NCBI RefSeq assembly: GCF_004342985.1
Contig: NZ_SMBO01000001.1
Coordinates: 930,001 to 994,000 of the forward strand
Source: Novosphingobium sp. PhB57
GTDB taxonomy: Bacteria > Pseudomonadota > Alphaproteobacteria > Sphingomonadales > Sphingomonadaceae
Direction of reading: 5' to 3'
Length of the DNA: 64,000 nucleotides
Shown: positions 57,162-64,000 of the stretch, in pieces
How the letters are laid out: each line of letters opens with the position of its first letter
How positions within the stretch are numbered: position 1 is the first letter of the stretch
Translations under genes and position numbers: made by a program
The notes under the pieces: generated by a model
What the model saw: the letters and a program-made list of their open reading frames with translations, nothing else
Databases searched by the model: none
What the model was told of the DNA's origin: nothing

Positions 57162-59327
57162 ATGAAACGCGTCCGAATCCTCGTCTTCAACGCCGCACTG
57201 GGCGTCCTCGACTACCGCGTCCCCGAAGGCATGGCGATAGAATTCGGCTCCGTGGTGGTTGCGCCCCTCGGGCCGAGGCAGGTCCTCGGCATCGTCTGGG
57301 AGCCGCAACGCCTGAACACGCAGGAAGTGCCTGAATCGAAACTGCGCCCCCTGCTGGAAGTCATGCCCGTGCCGCCCCTGCCGGAGCGTCTGCGGCGCCT
57401 CATCGAATGGACCGCGGACTACTACTGCGCCTCGCTTTCGTCCGTGGCGCGCATGGCGCTGGGCAGCATGGCGGCGCTGCGCGGCGGCGGCACCACCACC
57501 GAATACCGCCTGACCGGACAGGAGCCCGCCCGGCTCACCCCGCAACGCGCCGCCGCGCTGGACGCACTCCAGGGCGAGCAGGCCTCGATCAAGGAACTGG
57601 CCGAGCTGGCCTCGGTGTCGGACGGCGTTCTGCGCGGCATGGTCGGCGCTGGCCTGCTGGAGCCGGTGGTCGTCGATCTCGACCGTCCTTATGCCCGAGC
57701 CCGGCCCGAACATGCCCAGCCCATGCTGTCGGACGGTCAACAGGAAGCGGCCGACATCTTCGTCGAGGCCGTTCGCGCCGATGCGTTCGCGCCGTTCCTG
57801 CTCGACGGCGTGACCGGCTCTGGAAAGACCGAGACTTATTTCGAGGCGGTGGCCGAGGCGCTGCGGCGCGGACGGCAGATCCTGGTCCTGCTGCCCGAGA
57901 TCGCGCTGACCGAGAATTTCCTGCGCCGCTTCGAGCACCGCTTCGGCGTGCCGCCGATCCTCTGGCATTCTTCGCTGAAGTCCAGCGAGCGGCGCCGCGC
58001 CTGGCGCGCCATCGTGGCGGGCGAGGCGCAAGTCGTGGTCGGGGCGCGCTCGGCGCTGTTCCTGCCTTATGCCCGCCTCGGCCTGATCGTGGTCGACGAG
58101 GCTCACGAAGTCTCGTTCAAGCAGGACGACGGGGTGCGCTACAACGCGCGCGACGTGGCGGTGATGCGCGCCAAGTTCGAAGGGATACCGGTCGTGCTCG
58201 CCAGCGCGACACCCGCGCTCGAATCGATGCAGCTGGCCGAGGCAGGCGTCTATCGCAAGGTCGACCTGCCCTCGCGCTTCGGCGGCGCACAGCTGCCCGA
58301 CATCCAGATCCTCGACTTGCGCCAGGAGCCGCCCGAGCGCGGCAAGTGGCTCGCCCCGCGTCTGGTCGAGGAAATGAAGGCGCGGCTGGCGCGCGGCGAA
58401 CAGTCCCTGTTGTTCCTCAACCGCCGCGGTTACGCGCCGCTGACGCTGTGCCGTCACTGCGGCTACCGTTTCCAGTGCCCGAACTGCACGGCCTGGCTGG
58501 TGGAGCACCGCTTCTCGCAGCGCCTGGCCTGCCACCACTGCGGCCATGAAGTGCCGGTACCCGCGGCATGCCCCGAATGCGGCACCGGAGACTGCCTGGT
58601 CGCCTGCGGGCCGGGGGTCGAGCGCATTGCCGACGAAGTCGCCGAGATCCTGCCCGAGGCCCGTGTCGCGCTCGTCACGTCCGATACGATGAACACGGCC
58701 GAGGCCGTCGGCGAATTCGTCGCCAAGGCGGAGGGTAAGGCGATCGACGTCATCGTCGGCACGCAGCTCGTGACCAAGGGCTACCACTTCCCCGATCTCA
58801 CCCTGGTGGGCGTGGTCGATGCCGACCTGGGCCTGGAGGGCGGCGACTTGCGGGCGGCGGAGCGCACCTACCAACAGGTCGCCCAAGTCGCCGGACGCGC
58901 GGGCCGCGGCGAAAAGCCGGGCGAAGTGCTGATCCAGACGCGCCATCCGGAAGCCTCGGTGATCTCGGCGCTGGCCGCCGGGGACCGGGACGCATTCTAC
59001 GCCGCCGAGACCGAGGCCCGCCGCGATGCGGGTGCGCCCCCCTTCGGACGCTGGGCGGCGATCATCGTTTCCTCGGAAGACCAGTCCGAGGCGAAAGCCG
59101 CCGCCCGCGCCATTGGCGGCACGGCGCCAAACCATCCCGACATGCTGGTGCTCGGCCCGGCACCTGCCCCGCTATCGCTGCTCCGCGGCCGTCATCGGTT
59201 CCGCCTGCTGATCAATGCCCGTCGCTCGGCCGAATTGCAGAAGACCTTGCGCGAATGGCTGGAACCGCTGCAGTTCCCCCGCGGTGTGCGGGTGAACATC
59301 GACATCGACCCTTATTCGTTCGTGTGA
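57162..59327 (+). CDS. priA: Primosomal protein N' (replication restart helicase PriA)
   Basis: PriA reloads the replisome at stalled forks. The 721-residue protein has an N-terminal DNA-binding domain, Walker A (DGVTGSGKTETYF), DEAH box (VVDEAHEVSFKQ), and a zinc-binding segment with paired Cys (CRHCGYRFQCPNC, CHHCGHE, CPECGTGDC). DLGLEGGDLRAAERTYQQVAQVAGRAGRGEKPG is the motif V-VI region. The ATG at 57162 starts MKRVRILVFNAALG. Confidence 0.96.
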   Translation: MKRVRILVFNAALGVLDYRVPEGMAIEFGSVVVAPLGPRQVLGIVWEPQRLNTQEVPESKLRPLLEVMPVPPLPERLRRLIEWTADYYCASLSSVARMALGSMAALRGGGTTTEYRLTGQEPARLTPQRAAALDALQGEQASIKELAELASVSDGVLRGMVGAGLLEPVVVDLDRPYARARPEHAQPMLSDGQQEAADIFVEAVRADAFAPFLLDGVTGSGKTETYFEAVAEALRRGRQILVLLPEIALTENFLRRFEHRFGVPPILWHSSLKSSERRRAWRAIVAGEAQVVVGARSALFLPYARLGLIVVDEAHEVSFKQDDGVRYNARDVAVMRAKFEGIPVVLASATPALESMQLAEAGVYRKVDLPSRFGGAQLPDIQILDLRQEPPERGKWLAPRLVEEMKARLARGEQSLLFLNRRGYAPLTLCRHCGYRFQCPNCTAWLVEHRFSQRLACHHCGHEVPVPAACPECGTGDCLVACGPGVERIADEVAEILPEARVALVTSDTMNTAEAVGEFVAKAEGKAIDVIVGTQLVTKGYHFPDLTLVGVVDADLGLEGGDLRAAERTYQQVAQVAGRAGRGEKPGEVLIQTRHPEASVISALAAGDRDAFYAAETEARRDAGAPPFGRWAAIIVSSEDQSEAKAAARAIGGTAPNHPDMLVLGPAPAPLSLLRGRHRFRLLINARRSAELQKTLREWLEPLQFPRGVRVNIDIDPYSFV

Positions 59328-59367
59328 ATTTCACCGCGCCGGATCGATGCGCGGCGAAGGCCTTCGT

Positions 59368-60408
59368 TCACCCCCGCTCCCGCTTGAGCAGTTCCCGCTT
59401 GATCTCCTCGCCGTAAGCATAGCCGCCGATCGACCCGTCGGTGCGGATCACTCGGTGGCAGGGAATGAGCACCGCGACATTGTTGGCCCCGTTCGCCGAG
59501 CCTGCCGCGCGCACCGCGCCCGGCTTGCCGACCGCCGCCGCGATCTGGGCATAGCTGCGCGTCTCGCCGGCGGGAATGCGCTGCAGCTCGCGCCAGACCG
59601 CCTCCTGAAATGCCGTGCCCTGCACATCGAGCGGGATCACCCGCGACTGCCCCGGCTGCTCCACCGCCGCGACGACGCTTTCCAGCAAGTGCGCAAAGTC
59701 GCTGCCGCCTTCCACCAGTTCCGCATTCGGAAACCGCGCCGCCAGTTCCTCGCACCCTTCCTCGAAGGAGAGCCGGCACACGCCCTTGCCGGTCGCCGCC
59801 ACCAGCATGGCGCCGAGGCTGGTGGGAACGACGGCCCAGTGGATGGTCACGCCGCGCCCACCTTCGCGCCAGGCCGAAGGCGTCATGCCCAGCCTGCCCT
59901 CGCTTGCCTCGTAGAACCGCGAGCTGGCGCCGAACCCGGCCTCGTAGATCGCCTCGGTCACGCTCGCGCCGCTGCTCAGGGCATCGCCGGCCCGCGCGAC
60001 CCGCTTCGCCCGGAGATATTCCGCCGGCGACAGACCGACCGCGCGCTTGAACACCCGCTGGAAATGCGTCGGACTATAGCCCGTCGCCTCGGCCAGTTCG
60101 GCAAGGCCCGGCGTTCGCTCCTCATCGGAATCGAGCAACCGCAGCGCAATCGTCACCGCTTCCTCGTCGCGCGAGACATCGTTGGGCCGGCAGCGCATGC
60201 AGGCGCGCAGGCCGAACTGCTCCGCTTCGCCGGCATCCGGGAAGAACCGCACATTCTCGCGCCGGGGGTGCCGCGCCGAGCAGGAGGGGCGGCAGTAAAT
60301 GCCGGTGGTCAGCACGCCGGTGACGAAGCGGCCGTCGAACGTGCGGTCGCGCGACTGCACGGCCTGCCAGGCGCGGTCCTCGCTTACGGGGGTGTCCAGG
60401 ACGGTCAC
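59368..60408 (-). CDS. ada: Ada: O6-methylguanine-DNA methyltransferase/activator
   Basis: This 346-residue bifunctional protein senses and repairs DNA methylation. The N-terminal zinc domain has Cys in GIYCRPSCSAR and CMRC (the first Cys accepts methyl from phosphotriesters). An AraC-type HTH follows (EATGYSPTHFQRVFKRAVGLSPAEYLRAKR), then the methyltransferase domain with the active site LIPCHRVI. The GTG start overlaps the stop of the DUF1203 gene (GTGA). The two are probably co-transcribed. It converges with priA. Confidence 0.95.
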   Translation of the reverse strand: MTVLDTPVSEDRAWQAVQSRDRTFDGRFVTGVLTTGIYCRPSCSARHPRRENVRFFPDAGEAEQFGLRACMRCRPNDVSRDEEAVTIALRLLDSDEERTPGLAELAEATGYSPTHFQRVFKRAVGLSPAEYLRAKRVARAGDALSSGASVTEAIYEAGFGASSRFYEASEGRLGMTPSAWREGGRGVTIHWAVVPTSLGAMLVAATGKGVCRLSFEEGCEELAARFPNAELVEGGSDFAHLLESVVAAVEQPGQSRVIPLDVQGTAFQEAVWRELQRIPAGETRSYAQIAAAVGKPGAVRAAGSANGANNVAVLIPCHRVIRTDGSIGGYAYGEEIKRELLKRERG

Positions 60409-60884
60409 TGCATCTCTCCATGGCGTTCGATCCGCGCGGCAAAGCAGCCGTAAGCGGCATTGTGAGCGTGAATCCCGGCAATCGCGGGATCTTCGAACAA
60501 GGCCCCGATCGCTTTCTCGATCTCGCCCGGTCCTGCCAGTCTGGCCCGGACCAGCATCCCCTCCCGGTCGAAGCCCCGCAACGAAAGCGTGCGACCGGCG
60601 AACACCGGTGGCAGCCGGTCGACATGCGGCTCGGTCTCCGCCGCGTTCTCCCTTACATATATCGCATAGGCGCTGCGATAGGGACCGGCGACATCATGGC
60701 TGACGAAATTCGCCAGGATCAGGCTTTCGCCCGGCTCGGCATCCTGCAGGCTGACACGGCATGGATAGCCCGGGCGGGAGGTCGCCATCACGCGCCGCAT
60801 CCCGTTTTTCTCCAGTTCCTGCGCGTCCATCGCGAAAAACGGTGCGAACCGATCTTTCGGCAAACCGATGATTCGATAGGTCAT
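60405..60884 (-). CDS. DUF1203 family protein
   Basis: This 159-residue soluble protein matches DUF1203 (PGYPCRVSLQDAEPGESLILANF and HAHNAAYGCFAARIER). The family has no assigned function. The ATG at 60884 has GGAG six bases upstream and was chosen over an ATG 12 bp earlier. It overlaps ada by 4 bp, so a role connected with alkylation damage is possible by context only. Confidence 0.85.
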   Translation of the reverse strand: MTYRIIGLPKDRFAPFFAMDAQELEKNGMRRVMATSRPGYPCRVSLQDAEPGESLILANFVSHDVAGPYRSAYAIYVRENAAETEPHVDRLPPVFAGRTLSLRGFDREGMLVRARLAGPGEIEKAIGALFEDPAIAGIHAHNAAYGCFAARIERHGEMQ

Positions 60885-61112
60885 GGCAAACTCCATTGGT
60901 TCGTTTGTCCCAACCTTGCAGCAGCCGCTGCGGCGATACTTCCCGCCCCTTGCTTTTAAAGCGCTTTCCCAACCATTGTGGTCAGGCCGCCTCCCATAGC
61001 TTGCATCGTAACACTATCGTCGCTATGCGCGCCCCGTCTGCGGGCCGGGGGGCACGTCATTGTCGTGCGCCCCAAAGTGTCCCAGCCCACCCGATGTAAG
61101 GATAGGACACGC
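60885..61112. other. Intergenic region between the DUF1203 gene and atpH
   Basis: This 228-bp gap separates divergent transcripts and must carry the atp promoter. It holds the palindrome AAAGCGCTTT (60958-60967). I could not pick a convincing -35/-10 pair on either strand. Confidence 0.5.
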
Positions 61113-63210
<2,098 letters not shown>

Positions 63211-63221
63211 GAGAAACCGTC

Positions 63222-63305
63222 ATCCCGGTGTAAGCCGGGATCGCGGGCCATCATCGGGACCGACCTCCCTGCGAGGCACTTCCTGAAGATGGCCCACCGG
63301 TCCCG
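63222..63305. repeat. REP-like palindrome cluster between atpA and atpG
   Basis: The 130-bp atpA-atpG gap contains ATCCCGG/CCGGGAT (63222-63241) and two interleaved inverted pairs: GGGCCATC (63245-63252) with GATGGCCC (63288-63295), and CGGGACCG (63255-63262) with CGGTCCCG (63298-63305). The interleaved order allows alternative folds or a pseudoknot. The CCCGG arms resemble the palindromes around cobT. Confidence 0.65.
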
Positions 63306-63340
63306 GACCATCCCGGGGAAGACGAAACGAGGAACAACGA

Positions 63341-64000
63341 GTGGCTTCGCTCAAGGAACTCAAGGGCCGCATCAACTCGGTCAAGTCGACCCAGAAGATC
63401 ACCAAGGCCAAGCAGATGGTCGCCGCGGCCAAGCTGCGCAAGGCGCAGGCCGCCGCGGAGTCCGCGCGTCCCTACGCCGCCCGCCTCGCAGAGGTCATGG
63501 GCTCGCTCGCGTCCAAGATCACCGTCAGCGAGAACAGCCCCAAGCTGCTCGCCGGCACCGGCAGCGACAAGGTGCATCTGCTCGTCGTCGCGAACTCGGA
63601 CAAGGGCCTGTGCGGCGCGTTCAACTCGAACATCGTCAAGGCTGCCCGCGTCAAGGCGCGTGAACTGGAAGCACAGGGCAAGACCGTCCTGTTCTACCTC
63701 GTCGGTCGCAAGGGCCGCGCGCCGCTGCGCCGCGAGTTCCCGAAGCAGATCGCCCACATGTTCGACACCACCGATGTGCGTGACCCCGGCTTCGACGAAG
63801 CCGAGCGTATCGCCAACGAACTGGTGGCGATGTACGAAGCCGGCAAGTTCGACGTGGCGCATCTGTTCTACTCGAAGTTCCGGTCGGCCCTGCTGCAGGA
63901 GCCCACAGACCAGCAGATCATTCCCGTCCCCGCTCCCAAGGCGGTGGCCGCTACCGCCGGTGCGGATGCGGTGACCGAATACGAGCCGGAGGAAGAGGAA
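63341..64000 (+). CDS. atpG: F-type ATP synthase subunit gamma (partial, cut by window end)
   Basis: The gamma subunit forms the rotating central stalk. The first 220 residues are present: [35 protein letters not shown], the conserved N-terminal coiled coil, and [16 protein letters not shown]. The GTG start has GAGGAA upstream. The reading frame is open at position 64000, so the C-terminus with its second coiled-coil strand lies outside the window. Confidence 0.96.
   Translation, partial: MASLKELKGRINSVKSTQKITKAKQMVAAAKLRKAQAAAESARPYAARLAEVMGSLASKITVSENSPKLLAGTGSDKVHLLVVANSDKGLCGAFNSNIVKAARVKARELEAQGKTVLFYLVGRKGRAPLRREFPKQIAHMFDTTDVRDPGFDEAERIANELVAMYEAGKFDVAHLFYSKFRSALLQEPTDQQIIPVPAPKAVAATAGADAVTEYEPEEEE

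Overview
The window is 64 kb of gap-free, GC-rich (roughly 65%) bacterial chromosome. It looks like an alphaproteobacterium of the order Sphingomonadales, most likely Novosphingobium or a close relative. The evidence is a class I lysyl-tRNA synthetase, an aerobic-type CobT, PlsX/FabH linked to ihfA and a MerR gene, an atpHAG cluster separated from other atp genes, and protein signatures typical of sphingomonads. This genus assignment is inference from protein character, not from a marker RNA gene. No rRNA, tRNA, CRISPR array, integrase, transposase or phage module was found; almost everything is core chromosome.

Layout. 1-6.5 kb is a minus-strand run read xseB-ispA-coaD-cyclophilin-queA-ABC ATPase-ABC permease-DUF481 outer-membrane protein, with several 1-4 bp overlaps. 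purL (plus) and a DUF1345 membrane protein (minus) converge on a bidirectional terminator. serB and miaA diverge with overlapping start regions. ilvB-ilvN-ilvC (plus) forms the branched-chain pathway and ends at a strong terminator. YceI, an I78-type lipoprotein and a TMEM175-like channel follow; the channel start lies at the base of a long inverted repeat. leuA has a Leu-rich 16-codon leader peptide upstream, so branched-chain synthesis fills much of 11.5-19 kb. Next come a membrane diguanylate cyclase, a nitronate-monooxygenase-like protein, a lipoprotein-type methyltransferase, prfB and a periplasmic peroxiredoxin.

24.3-30.5 kb is the least ordinary part: a free-standing lipoyl domain, a LuxC-like acyl reductase and a LuxE-like acyl-activating enzyme lie on one strand, opposite a divergent TetR regulator, an SDR and an HpcH/CitE-type lyase. 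There is no luciferase, so this looks like a carboxylic-acid-to-aldehyde module of unknown substrate. Between the SDR and the lyase, the minus strand carries what looks like a small RNA with a CCUCC-rich hairpin loop and an intrinsic terminator.

30.6-46.4 kb: M28 peptidase, EttA, RcnB-like repeat protein, a prolyl-hydroxylase-like dioxygenase, DUF1003, class I lysS, PadR-DUF2218, a DinG/XPD-type helicase, SixA, then the minus-strand rpmF-plsX-fabH-ihfA-merR block. rpmF is a short gene read directly from the sequence, and its leader holds a terminator-like hairpin. 46.5-64 kb: MAPEG protein, MBL hydrolase, an S24 repressor with palindromic operators and two divergent small genes, an acetolactate-synthase-like enzyme with a 2-hydroxyacid dehydrogenase, cysS, cobT between two REP-like palindromes, transaldolase, DUF4197, priA, ada, DUF1203, and atpH-atpA-atpG with atpG cut by the window end.
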